From Paenibacillaceae bacterium (GTDB taxonomy: Bacteria > Bacillota > Bacilli > Paenibacillales > CANHGK01), in NCBI GenBank assembly GCA_947460235.1, contig CANHGK010000005.1, positions 62,001 to 126,000 on the forward strand: 64,000 bases of DNA. The letters are read 5' to 3'. Shown here piece after piece: positions 24,401 through 32,640 of this stretch (within the stretch, counting starts at the first letter, position 1; each line of letters opens with the position of its first letter). The notes below the pieces were generated by a model. That model ran no database searches. It saw nothing but the letters and a program-made list of their open reading frames with translations, and was not told where the DNA came from. The position numbers and the translations under genes are program-made.

Positions 24401-25309
24401 GTGGAAGTGTACTTGTTGCATTTGTTTAATAGTTTAAGTTTGGGCTCTATTTTACTGATGATCGGATTAGGATTAGCGATCACATTCGGATTAATGGGCG
24501 TTATCAATATGGCTCACGGTGAATTTATTATGGTCGGGGCTTACTCGACATATGTTGTGCAAAAGACGTTTATGGATTATTTGCCGAAATCATGGTTTGA
24601 TTCTTATTTTATCGTTTCTTTGCCAATTGCATTTGTGATGGCTGCTTTATTCGGATATTTACTGGAACGTGTATTAATTCGTCATTTGTACAATCGACCA
24701 CTTGATAGTTTACTCGCGACATGGGGCGTTGGGTTAATGCTTCAACAATTGGCGCGAACCATTTTTGGTGCACCGAATGTTGCAGTCACGAGTCCAGCTT
24801 GGTTAGATGGTGGGTTAACCGTGATGGAAGGTTTGGTAATGCCGTATAAGCGCTTGTTTATTATCGCGATGGTCATCATTACGTTGACCTCCATGTGGTA
24901 TTACATTTATCGTTCAGCGGCTGGTCGTAGAATGCGTGCCGTCATGCAAAATCGGAATATGGCATCTTGTATGGGAATATCAACGCGGCGCGTTGATGCG
25001 ATGACGTTCGCAATCGGTTCTGGAGTTGCTGGACTGGCGGGTAGCGCGCTCACGTTGATTGGACCGATCGGGCCATCAATTGGAACCTATTATATTGTAG
25101 ATTCGTTTATGGTTGTTGTACTCGGCGGTGTTGGAAAGTTGATCGGGACGATTTTTGGGGCATTCGGAATTGGATTTGCAAATACGGTATTTGAAGCGTG
25201 GTCAACTGCATCAATCGGTAAAGTGCTCGTGTTCTTATGTATTGTTGCATTCTTGCAATGGCGTCCAACGGGGTTCGTCAAAATGCGTTCGCGTTCCCTA
25301 GATTCGTAA
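24401..25309 (+). CDS. urtB: Urea ABC transporter permease UrtB
   Basis: 302 residues with about eight membrane helices. LGLAITFGLMGVINMAHGEFIMVGAYSTYV is the signature of the LivH-like permease of urea transporters, and GVGKLIGTIFGAFGIG lies in the C-terminal loop region. Works as a heterodimer with UrtC. GTG start with AGAAGGGAG 9-10 bases upstream. Confidence 0.95.
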   Translation: MEVYLLHLFNSLSLGSILLMIGLGLAITFGLMGVINMAHGEFIMVGAYSTYVVQKTFMDYLPKSWFDSYFIVSLPIAFVMAALFGYLLERVLIRHLYNRPLDSLLATWGVGLMLQQLARTIFGAPNVAVTSPAWLDGGLTVMEGLVMPYKRLFIIAMVIITLTSMWYYIYRSAAGRRMRAVMQNRNMASCMGISTRRVDAMTFAIGSGVAGLAGSALTLIGPIGPSIGTYYIVDSFMVVVLGGVGKLIGTIFGAFGIGFANTVFEAWSTASIGKVLVFLCIVAFLQWRPTGFVKMRSRSLDS

Positions 25310-25336
25310 TCTGATCCGTATAAAGGAGGCTCTTCG

Positions 25337-26455
25337 ATGGAAGTAATATTGGATAAAAAACGCTCGAAGCAGCGCATGATCTTTTACGGATTTGCGTTGC
25401 TGTTTCTGGTTGTGATGCCGTTTGTATTGTCGGAATTTCGATTGGACTTGCTTACGAAATTTTTGGCATACGCACTTGTTGCCATTGGTGTTGATTTGAT
25501 TTGGGGATATACCGGGATTTTGAGTTTGGGGCAAGGTGTGTTTTTTGGCTTGGGTGCATATTGTTTTGCAATGTATTTGAAGCTTGAATCAACAGGTGGA
25601 AAGTTACCTGACTTCATGGAGTGGAGCGGTGTTACGTCGCTACCATGGTGGTGGAAAATGTTTGGTTATGCGCCGATTGCGATCATTCTAGCGATTTTGA
25701 TTCCAGTGTTGCTCGCGTGGTTTCTTGGCGCGGTTACCTTCAGAAATCGGATCAAAGGTGCATACTTCTCGATTTTGACGCAAGCGCTTGTCATTATTGT
25801 GTACACATTGTTTATTGGACAGCAAGGGTATACTGGCGGTACGAATGGGATTACGAATTTCTTCACTGTTTTCGGGTTTTCGTTGATGGATCCTGATGTG
25901 AAATTGGTGATTTACTTCATTACGGTTGCATTCGTTGTGTTGGCTTATGTGCTGTGCCGCCGATTGGTGAATAGCCGATTCGGTAATGTGCTACAAGCTG
26001 TACGAGATGGAGAAAATAGATTGCGTTTCTTTGGTTATAATCCAGCGACGTATCAAACGTTCGTGTTCTGTGTGTCCGCGGCGTTGTCGGCCATTGGTGG
26101 TATGTTGTTTGTATTAAACGTAGGGATTATTTCTCCTTCGATGATGTATATTGTTCCCTCGATCGAAATGGTACTTTGGGTTGCGATTGGCGGACGGGGA
26201 ACGTTAATTGGTGCGATCGTCGGTGCGGTACTCATTAATAGCGCGAAAAGTTTATTTTCGGAAGCGTATCCGGATCAATGGTCGTATTTCCTTGGTTTGT
26301 TGTTCGTTGTTGTGGTTGTGTTTTTACCGCAAGGTTTATACGGTTGGCTGAAACAGCGTAGCGCATCGTGGAAATGGATGAACCGTTCGGTGAAAAAGGA
26401 GGTTGCCCTAGATGAATCAGTTATTGGTGCTCCAAGCGGAGCAAGTGACCGTTGA
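25337..26455 (+). CDS. urtC: Urea ABC transporter permease UrtC
   Basis: 372 residues with about nine helices. GYTGILSLGQGVFFGLGAYCFAMYL and GRGTLIGAIVGAVLINSAKSLFSE are typical of LivM-like UrtC. AAAGGAGG precedes the ATG. The last 44 bases overlap urtD, so translation of the permease and the ATPase is coupled. Confidence 0.95.
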   Translation: MEVILDKKRSKQRMIFYGFALLFLVVMPFVLSEFRLDLLTKFLAYALVAIGVDLIWGYTGILSLGQGVFFGLGAYCFAMYLKLESTGGKLPDFMEWSGVTSLPWWWKMFGYAPIAIILAILIPVLLAWFLGAVTFRNRIKGAYFSILTQALVIIVYTLFIGQQGYTGGTNGITNFFTVFGFSLMDPDVKLVIYFITVAFVVLAYVLCRRLVNSRFGNVLQAVRDGENRLRFFGYNPATYQTFVFCVSAALSAIGGMLFVLNVGIISPSMMYIVPSIEMVLWVAIGGRGTLIGAIVGAVLINSAKSLFSEAYPDQWSYFLGLLFVVVVVFLPQGLYGWLKQRSASWKWMNRSVKKEVALDESVIGAPSGASDR

Positions 26456-27200
26456 TTTTGATGGATTCGTTGCGGTGAATCAAATGTCGCTGAGTCTTGA
26501 AGAGGGTGAACTTCGATTTTTGATCGGACCGAACGGTGCTGGAAAAACGACGATGCTCGATATGATGTGCGGCAAAACAAAACCGACTGGTGGGAAAATT
26601 ATTTATCGTGATCTAGTCGGTGTGGAACATGATGTGACGCGGATGAAAGAACATGCGATCGCTGAACTTGGAATTGGTCGTAAATTTCAAGCGCCGTCGA
26701 TTTTTGGTAGTCTAACTGTCTATGAAAACATGGAACTTGCCATGCGCCAGTCGCATAGTATTTGGACACAACTTCGTGCGAAACGCACGATTGAAGAACA
26801 AACGAAGATTATGAGCAAATTGGATCTCGTTGGACTGGCTGGTCAAGCGAATGTTCGGGCTGGTGGATTATCGCACGGGCAAAAACAATGGCTTGAAATT
26901 GGGATGATTTTAATTGAAGAACCGCGATTATTGCTATTTGATGAACCGGTGGCTGGAATGACGGATGCAGAAACAGAAAAGACAGGACATTTGCTAAAAG
27001 AAATTGCAAAAACGGCTTCGGTTGTCGTCGTGGAACACGATATGGATTTTGTGCGTGCGTTCGCAAATAAAGTAACGGTTATGCATGAAGGGAAGTTTTT
27101 GTTCGAAGGTACAATGGATGAAGTGTCCAAAGACGCGCGTGTTCGCGAAGTTTACCTTGGAAAGGGGAAAGAGCGCGATGCCGTTGGAAGTGGGAAGTGA
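26412..27200 (+). CDS. urtD: Urea ABC transporter ATPase UrtD
   Basis: 262 residues with Walker A GPNGAGKTT, signature LSHGQKQWLEIGM and Walker B LLLFDEPVAGM, followed by the conserved EHDM switch. The LSHGQ form of the signature (His in place of Gly) is common in UrtD. AAAAGGAGG precedes the ATG inside urtC. Confidence 0.95.
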   Translation: MNQLLVLQAEQVTVDFDGFVAVNQMSLSLEEGELRFLIGPNGAGKTTMLDMMCGKTKPTGGKIIYRDLVGVEHDVTRMKEHAIAELGIGRKFQAPSIFGSLTVYENMELAMRQSHSIWTQLRAKRTIEEQTKIMSKLDLVGLAGQANVRAGGLSHGQKQWLEIGMILIEEPRLLLFDEPVAGMTDAETEKTGHLLKEIAKTASVVVVEHDMDFVRAFANKVTVMHEGKFLFEGTMDEVSKDARVREVYLGKGKERDAVGSGK

Positions 27201-27204
27201 GGCA

Positions 27205-27900
27205 ATGTTACAAATTCAAGGGTTAGAAGTTGGATATGGTGAGAGTATCATTTTAAGGGATATTTCATTAAAGGTTTCAAAAGGCCAAGTCGTTTGTTTG
27301 ATGGGGCGTAACGGTGTTGGGAAAACGACATTGATTCGTGCGATCATGGGCGTATTGCCTGCAAAAAAAGGGACGATATCATATGGTAAAACAGATATTA
27401 CGAAAAAATCGCCGGATCAGCGCGCGCGCATGGGAATCGGCTATGTGCCGCAAGGTCGGGAAATTTTTTCGCAATTGACAGTTGAGGAAAATATTCAAAT
27501 TGGGCTTGAAGCGAATCGTTTTGGACGAAAAGCGGTGCCTGCTGAGGCAACGGTGGAATTTCCGGTGCTGAAACAAATGGCGAAACGCCGCGGTGGAGAT
27601 TTGAGTGGTGGGCAGCAACAACAGCTTGCTTTTGCGCGTGCACTCACGTCTGAACCAGAAGTATTACTCCTTGATGAACCGACCGAAGGAATTCAACCGT
27701 CGATCGTGCAGGATATTCAAAATGTCATCCACAAGTTAAAAAAACGGGGCGATTTGGCGATTTTGTTGGTGGAGCAAAGCGTTGAATTCGTGCTCGAAGT
27801 TGGCGATTACTTCTATGTGCTTGATAAGGGTGCGATTGTTGCAGAAGGACCAATGGCGATGTTTGATGAGTCACTATTGATGCATCATTTAAGTGTTTGA
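27205..27900 (+). CDS. urtE: Urea ABC transporter ATPase UrtE
   Basis: 231 residues from the ATG at 27205, which gives the family's usual start MLQIQGLEVGYGES. Walker A GRNGVGKTT, signature LSGGQQQQLAFARAL, Walker B LLLDEPTEG, and the switch VEQSV. GGAAGTGAGG precedes it, 4 bases after the urtD stop. An upstream ATG at 27178 is possible but adds nine residues not usual in the family. Last gene of the operon. Confidence 0.94.
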   Translation: MLQIQGLEVGYGESIILRDISLKVSKGQVVCLMGRNGVGKTTLIRAIMGVLPAKKGTISYGKTDITKKSPDQRARMGIGYVPQGREIFSQLTVEENIQIGLEANRFGRKAVPAEATVEFPVLKQMAKRRGGDLSGGQQQQLAFARALTSEPEVLLLDEPTEGIQPSIVQDIQNVIHKLKKRGDLAILLVEQSVEFVLEVGDYFYVLDKGAIVAEGPMAMFDESLLMHHLSV

Positions 27901-28104
27901 TCGATGGTTACGTAGTGTGAATTGCGATGAAGCTTTGCGGAGGGGCTTGAGGCGTGTTCGTGTCGAAACATGATGCGGATACGCTATTTTTTTGTTTAAA
28001 AATATGTTAAATTTTGTTTTTTTAAATGTAAACAGGGAAATTCAGGGGGGATGCAGAAATTTAATTTGGATGAAGATTACACGAATGTTATGGAGGTGAA
28101 CGGA

Positions 28105-30765
28105 TTGTTTCGTAAAATCAGGTGGCAAATTATTGTGCCGATTGTGAGTAGCATGACCGTTTTGTTCGGGTTAATTTTTGTGTCTGGACAGTGGGTATGG
28201 CGAACCAATTTAACGGATGATGCAAAGCTGATTATGCAACAAGACGTTCAACTTATGTCCGCGAAAATTAATGAACTTTTGATATCGAAAGTGAGTAGAT
28301 TGGAGGCGGCATCTCAAGCACTTCGCGTGTTTTACAAGTCAAATGATCCCTATGTGGATGTCGCGCAATTTTTGCAATCATTTATTGAACAAAATCATGA
28401 TCAATTGAATTCGGTTTGGTTTTTAGGAACCTCCAAATATAAGGGATATCATTATTTTCAGCCCTGGTACCGATTTGCGGATGGACACGCCGTTCCGATT
28501 GGTTCAGATGAACGGGATATCACAATTGGGGGAGAATTTGCGTTAAATCCTGATTTTGATTATTACTATGGTCCTGTTCGGACGGGCGAAACCTATTTTA
28601 CTGATCCATATAAAGACGAAGATCTAAAACAGCCGATGATTTCGATTGGGACACCTGTTTATGATGCAGTACACACATTAATTGGCGTTGTTGGCCTTGA
28701 TATGCAGTTGTCGAGTGTTCAATCGATCGGGGATGCGTTTCGTAAAAATGATCAATCGACGCTGATGTTGTTATCTAATGATGGAACGGTATTGTACCAT
28801 TCAAATCACGAGAACATGTTCAAAGAAAATGTTTTGAAACGTTTCGAGATTGCAATGCGAAAACAATATGAACAAGCCATGCGAATCGAAAAAAATATCG
28901 CAACGACTACGGTAGACGGTGTGGAGTATTTTATGATTTCGGATCATATTGCTTCAACTGGGTGGACGGTAGTGATGCAACGTCCGGTACAAGACGTGCT
29001 CGGACAGTTGGATCGAATGTCAGTCTATTCTGGGATTGTTGTTTTTCTCGTAATGGTTTTGCTTGCATTGTTGTCCATTCGAAATGTGTATCGCACCATT
29101 CAAAAACCAATCGATCGATTGATGGTTGGCGTCGAACGTGTTGGTTCGGGTGACTTTAATTATGAATTAAAAGTTGATGAAAATGCGGAAATGCAGTTTT
29201 TGGCTCAAAAGTTCAATCAAATGACAAGACAATTGAACGATTCGCGAGAAGAATTGCAAACCATGAACGAGGAGTTGGAAATGACCGTCCGAGAACGGAC
29301 ACGTTCAATTCATTTGCTTTTGAATCATGCGGGGCAAGGATTTATGTCATTCAATCAAAAACTAATCGTCGATCATCAATATAGCCAAGAATGTGAAGTG
29401 ATTTTTGGTAAACCTGTTGGAGGTTTGAAGATTACAGAACTCATTTATGGATCGGATCGAAATCAAATTGATTTTTTTGAATCGATTGTAGACTATTTGT
29501 GGTGTGAAAAAGAACGGGGTCAGCTATCGGTGATTATGTCACTTTTCCCAGAAGAAATTTCGGTGAATCAACGTCCGATCGAGGTCATCTATAAACCGAT
29601 TAAAAATGAACAGGGAGAATTGATACAAGTAATGATCATTTTAACGGATATTTATGAACGGAAATTATTACAACAAAAGATGATCGAAGAAGAACGAGTC
29701 ATACGAATGGTGGTAAAAAGTGTGACTCAGAAACAAGACCTGCTCGAATCGATGAATGATTTTAGAAATTTTATTGAGAAGCGTGTTGTTGAATTGATTG
29801 ATGAAATGGTACCGATAGAAGAAATTGTTTTGGAAATCAAACGGCATGTGCACACGTTGAAAGGAAATATTGGTCGATTCGGAATGGTAATCACACAAAA
29901 AAATATACACGAATTAGAAGATCGATTGTCCGAAATACATGATTATCAGCGAGCTCCATTTCAAAAATTAATGAAGGAAATGAATTGGTACAGTGTCTGG
30001 GGAGAAGATGTACAGACATTGCAGGAAGTGTTGGGGGCTTCTTTTTTTGATGAGGATGATGGAATACCAGTCAATCGGACATTGCTTTTGGAGTTTGAGC
30101 ATTATGTAAGTCAACATTTTCAGCGAGACGAAGCAGAATATCTACGTTCGTTGATTAAAAACTTATATTTCCGATCGTTGAAAGAAATGTTAGGGAAATA
30201 TGCCTCATATTCAATGATTTTGGCTGGACGAATGGAAAAATTAATTCATCCATTTGAATTGATCGGTGATGATGTATTGGTTGATCCGGAATACTTCAAA
30301 GCATTTGCAAATTCACTGATTCATTTGTTTCGAAATATGATTGATCATGGAATTGAATCGATTGATCATCGACTAGAAAAAGGGAAAGATGAGTTTGGTC
30401 GAATTCGTTTTGAAATGAAAGTTATTGGAGATCAGGTAGAAATTGTTGTTGCAGACGATGGGCAAGGTGTTCCGCTCGAAAAAGTTCGCCGAAAAGCGGC
30501 GACTTTGGCGATTGCGAGTGAGTCGGAAATTTATGCAATGTCGGATGAACAGGTAGTGTATTTGATTTTACATGATGAATTAACGACGAAAAATGAAGTG
30601 ACTGACTTGTCAGGGCGAGGCATGGGGATGGGGGCACTAAAAGAAGAAATCGCATCACTCCATGGGGGGTTAGAAGTTCGTACAAAGCGAGGCGAAGGTA
30701 CGCTATTTCGTATCTCGCTTCCGTTAAATGATCACATGTTAATCGGTAAGCAGGAAAATGTGTGA
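28105..30765 (+). CDS. Membrane CheA-like histidine kinase with dCache sensor, HAMP and Hpt domain
   Basis: 886 residues from a TTG at 28105 preceded by a perfect GGAGGTGA; an ATG at 28051 touches its own G run and is less likely. Order: membrane helix (about 8-28), dCache-type sensor (50-290, with DPYKDE and IGTPVYDAVHTLIGVVGLDM), helix 307-327, HAMP, coiled coil, PAS-like region (about 405-525), Hpt with HTLKG near 582, and a CheA-type GHKL domain with FRNMIDHGIES, ADDGQGV and GRGMGMGAL. There is no CheW or receiver domain, so the phosphate acceptor is elsewhere. One base overlaps the PilZ-like gene, its likely functional partner. Confidence 0.85.
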   Translation: MFRKIRWQIIVPIVSSMTVLFGLIFVSGQWVWRTNLTDDAKLIMQQDVQLMSAKINELLISKVSRLEAASQALRVFYKSNDPYVDVAQFLQSFIEQNHDQLNSVWFLGTSKYKGYHYFQPWYRFADGHAVPIGSDERDITIGGEFALNPDFDYYYGPVRTGETYFTDPYKDEDLKQPMISIGTPVYDAVHTLIGVVGLDMQLSSVQSIGDAFRKNDQSTLMLLSNDGTVLYHSNHENMFKENVLKRFEIAMRKQYEQAMRIEKNIATTTVDGVEYFMISDHIASTGWTVVMQRPVQDVLGQLDRMSVYSGIVVFLVMVLLALLSIRNVYRTIQKPIDRLMVGVERVGSGDFNYELKVDENAEMQFLAQKFNQMTRQLNDSREELQTMNEELEMTVRERTRSIHLLLNHAGQGFMSFNQKLIVDHQYSQECEVIFGKPVGGLKITELIYGSDRNQIDFFESIVDYLWCEKERGQLSVIMSLFPEEISVNQRPIEVIYKPIKNEQGELIQVMIILTDIYERKLLQQKMIEEERVIRMVVKSVTQKQDLLESMNDFRNFIEKRVVELIDEMVPIEEIVLEIKRHVHTLKGNIGRFGMVITQKNIHELEDRLSEIHDYQRAPFQKLMKEMNWYSVWGEDVQTLQEVLGASFFDEDDGIPVNRTLLLEFEHYVSQHFQRDEAEYLRSLIKNLYFRSLKEMLGKYASYSMILAGRMEKLIHPFELIGDDVLVDPEYFKAFANSLIHLFRNMIDHGIESIDHRLEKGKDEFGRIRFEMKVIGDQVEIVVADDGQGVPLEKVRRKAATLAIASESEIYAMSDEQVVYLILHDELTTKNEVTDLSGRGMGMGALKEEIASLHGGLEVRTKRGEGTLFRISLPLNDHMLIGKQENV

Positions 30766-31226
30766 TGTGTGCCGAAATTAGTTGTCTACTCATTAACGAT
30801 GATGGATGTGATCCTGTGCACACTCGCGCAAAACGAATTCAGCCTTTACCTGACTGGCTAGCGACGCTTGTTTTTTATAATGAAGATGATTCAGACATGC
30901 ATGATGCAAAAATCGAAGACATTAGTTCATCCGGTTGCAGATTGTCTGAAATTGATTATCGACCGTTCGGCGGACAGTTGGTCTATTTTATTTTTACGAG
31001 TGATGATGGTATTTATACGCTTCGGGCGAAAGTAGTCAAATTATTTGGACCGATGAGCGCAGAAGATCATGGTGTAAAGAGTGATATCGCCATTCATTTT
31101 GAATCTGCCACCGATGAGGTTGGTGAATTTACGCAAAATGATATTGATCAGTTTTTAGAATATATAACACGTTATGCACCAGGTGAAGAAGAATGGATTG
31201 AAACTCAAGATGCTAATCTACATTAA
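30765..31226 (+). CDS. PilZ-like domain protein
   Basis: 153 residues. KIEDISSSGCRLSEI carries the D-x-S-x-x-G motif of PilZ domains, followed by the expected beta strands (LVYFIFTSDDGIYTLRAKVVKL). The N-terminal R-x3-R motif is imperfect: the nearest Arg pair is RAKR, one residue short. PilZ domains bind c-di-GMP through both motifs, so binding is plausible but not assured. It starts at the last base of the kinase gene (TGATG), an unmistakable operon. Confidence 0.7.
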   Translation: MCAEISCLLINDDGCDPVHTRAKRIQPLPDWLATLVFYNEDDSDMHDAKIEDISSSGCRLSEIDYRPFGGQLVYFIFTSDDGIYTLRAKVVKLFGPMSAEDHGVKSDIAIHFESATDEVGEFTQNDIDQFLEYITRYAPGEEEWIETQDANLH

Positions 31227-31265
31227 AAAAGGCGGTTCGGATGATTCTGTCCGAACTGCCTTTTT
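31225..31265. terminator. Bidirectional terminator
   Basis: AAAAAAGGCGGTTCGGA pairs with TCCGAACTGCCTTTTT around an 8-base loop. It ends the kinase-PilZ operon and the convergent reductase-like gene. Confidence 0.9.
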
Positions 31266-31268
31266 CGA

Positions 31269-31805
31269 TTAATAGTTACAATCATACAACGATTGTATCA
31301 ATCCGTTTTTGAAGGTTACTGTTTTTACATGTTTTAAATGAATGTCGCTGTCTAATGAACCAAATAGAGAGATTCCTTCCCCGATGAGTATGGGGATTCT
31401 GGTGATGATCATATGGTCAATTGCGCCTGCACGTAGCGCCGATTGAACAGTTTTTCCGCCATCGACGTACACATGCTGATATCCGCTCGACTTCAATGTT
31501 TGTATTGTTTGTTCCATGCTACCCGAGATTCGTTGTACGTGTTCGGGTAAGTGATTTGGGATTTCGGTTAATGTGTTAGATAACACATAAACGGGTAAAT
31601 CTCCGTATGGCCATTCACCAAATGTGAGGACTTTCTCGAAACTTCGACGGCCCATGAGTAATGCGTCAACGGTGGAAATGAAAGATCCATATCCAAAATC
31701 TTCACCAGGGATGAGGTGCGAGGTAGCGGTTAACCAATCGATGTCCCCATTAGTTCTTGCGATCATACCGTCTAAACTAACAGCGATGAATACAGACATC
31801 CGCAT
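31269..31805 (-). CDS. Dihydrofolate reductase/RibD C-terminal family protein
   Basis: 178 residues of the RibD C-terminal fold: FIAVSLDGMIARTNGDIDWL at the N terminus, LLMGRRSFEKVL, and VYVDGGKTVQSALRAGAID (NADPH-binding GG) later. These small YyaP/YwjB-like proteins look like reductases, but their substrates are unknown and true DHFR activity is doubtful. GGAGG lies 10 bases before the ATG at 31805. Downstream member of a two-gene unit with the DUF2231 gene (27 bases between). Confidence 0.85.
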   Translation of the reverse strand: MRMSVFIAVSLDGMIARTNGDIDWLTATSHLIPGEDFGYGSFISTVDALLMGRRSFEKVLTFGEWPYGDLPVYVLSNTLTEIPNHLPEHVQRISGSMEQTIQTLKSSGYQHVYVDGGKTVQSALRAGAIDHMIITRIPILIGEGISLFGSLDSDIHLKHVKTVTFKNGLIQSLYDCNY

Positions 31806-31832
31806 AATGTTAGTTCCTCCTCGTGATGGGTC

Positions 31833-32300
31833 TTAGTCGTCGTCACCTTCAGCGTTCATTGGTCGAACGGGATCCGTTTGTTTGACGTTATTTGTATCAT
31901 ACACGATTTGTCCCCCGATGTGTCCAGTATATGCGACTAAACCTCCACCAACTAAACTAAGCACAAGTACGACAGGTATGATCCATTTGGCAGGTTTGTA
32001 ACGATTTAATAGTAGTAATCCGATGACGATTGCGAAGACAACTAACGTTTGAAATGCAAGGTCTTCATGGTTGTGGATAATTGTACGCAATCCACTCCCC
32101 CAACGTTCTTGAGCATATTCCTCTGCGGGGTCGCCTGTTAAATATGCGACAAGACCAGAAACCCAGCCGATGCCAAAAAGCAAAAGTGCGGCGTTTTGAA
32201 ATAAGGATTTTTTCCACAGTGCGAGGAATTGAAAAACAACAGCAACGAGCAATAGTGCGATTGGGAAGTGGACGACGAGTGGGTGTAATGGTGTAGACAT
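31833..32300 (-). CDS. DUF2231 membrane protein
   Basis: 155 residues with four membrane helices (about 10-28, 36-56, 82-98, 107-126). HPLVVHFPIAL at the N terminus is the hallmark of DUF2231, and further His residues (HNHED, GHIGG) could ligate haem or metal. Function not established. AAAGGAG precedes the ATG. Confidence 0.85.
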   Translation of the reverse strand: MSTPLHPLVVHFPIALLLVAVVFQFLALWKKSLFQNAALLLFGIGWVSGLVAYLTGDPAEEYAQERWGSGLRTIIHNHEDLAFQTLVVFAIVIGLLLLNRYKPAKWIIPVVLVLSLVGGGLVAYTGHIGGQIVYDTNNVKQTDPVRPMNAEGDDD

Positions 32301-32436
32301 GTTCGATTCTCCTTTGATTTAGGATTGGATTTGTTTCACAACTATCCTATTGTATGCGAATAAACTGAAATAAAGCTGAAATGCAGTTGATTTCACTTCT
32401 TTGAACTGTTGATAAATTTTTTTTATTGTAATCCAT

Positions 32437-32640
32437 TTGACTGCGAAATAAGATTTATAGATAATAGAAAGACGAACGTTTTTTGGGTAATAAAATATAA
32501 ATGTTCGGATGAATGAAATAGTGTCATCATTTGTTTACATTTTATCGTTTGCAGTTTGTATTCAATCGATGATAAAATGAAGCGTGGTATTCTGCAGAGA
32601 AATCTGCGAACGAAAATTTTTTTATGAAAGGTTGCGCAAC
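32437..32640 (+). promoter_or_regulatory. gltB promoter and leader
   Basis: TTGACT (32437-32442) and GATAAT (32460-32465) are 17 bases apart. The leader to the ATG is about 170 bases. Near its end TTC-TGCAGA-GAAA-TCTGC-GAA (about 32590-32611) forms a small hairpin, and a run of seven T follows a few bases later, so attenuation is possible. A second promoter (TTGCAG/GATAAA) may lie at about 32550-32577. No perfect TnrA/GlnR box is present. Confidence 0.5.

Noticed and set aside
32428-32443. TnrA/GlnR box before gltB
   Set aside because: TGTAA-N6-TGACT has the wrong spacing and a mismatch.
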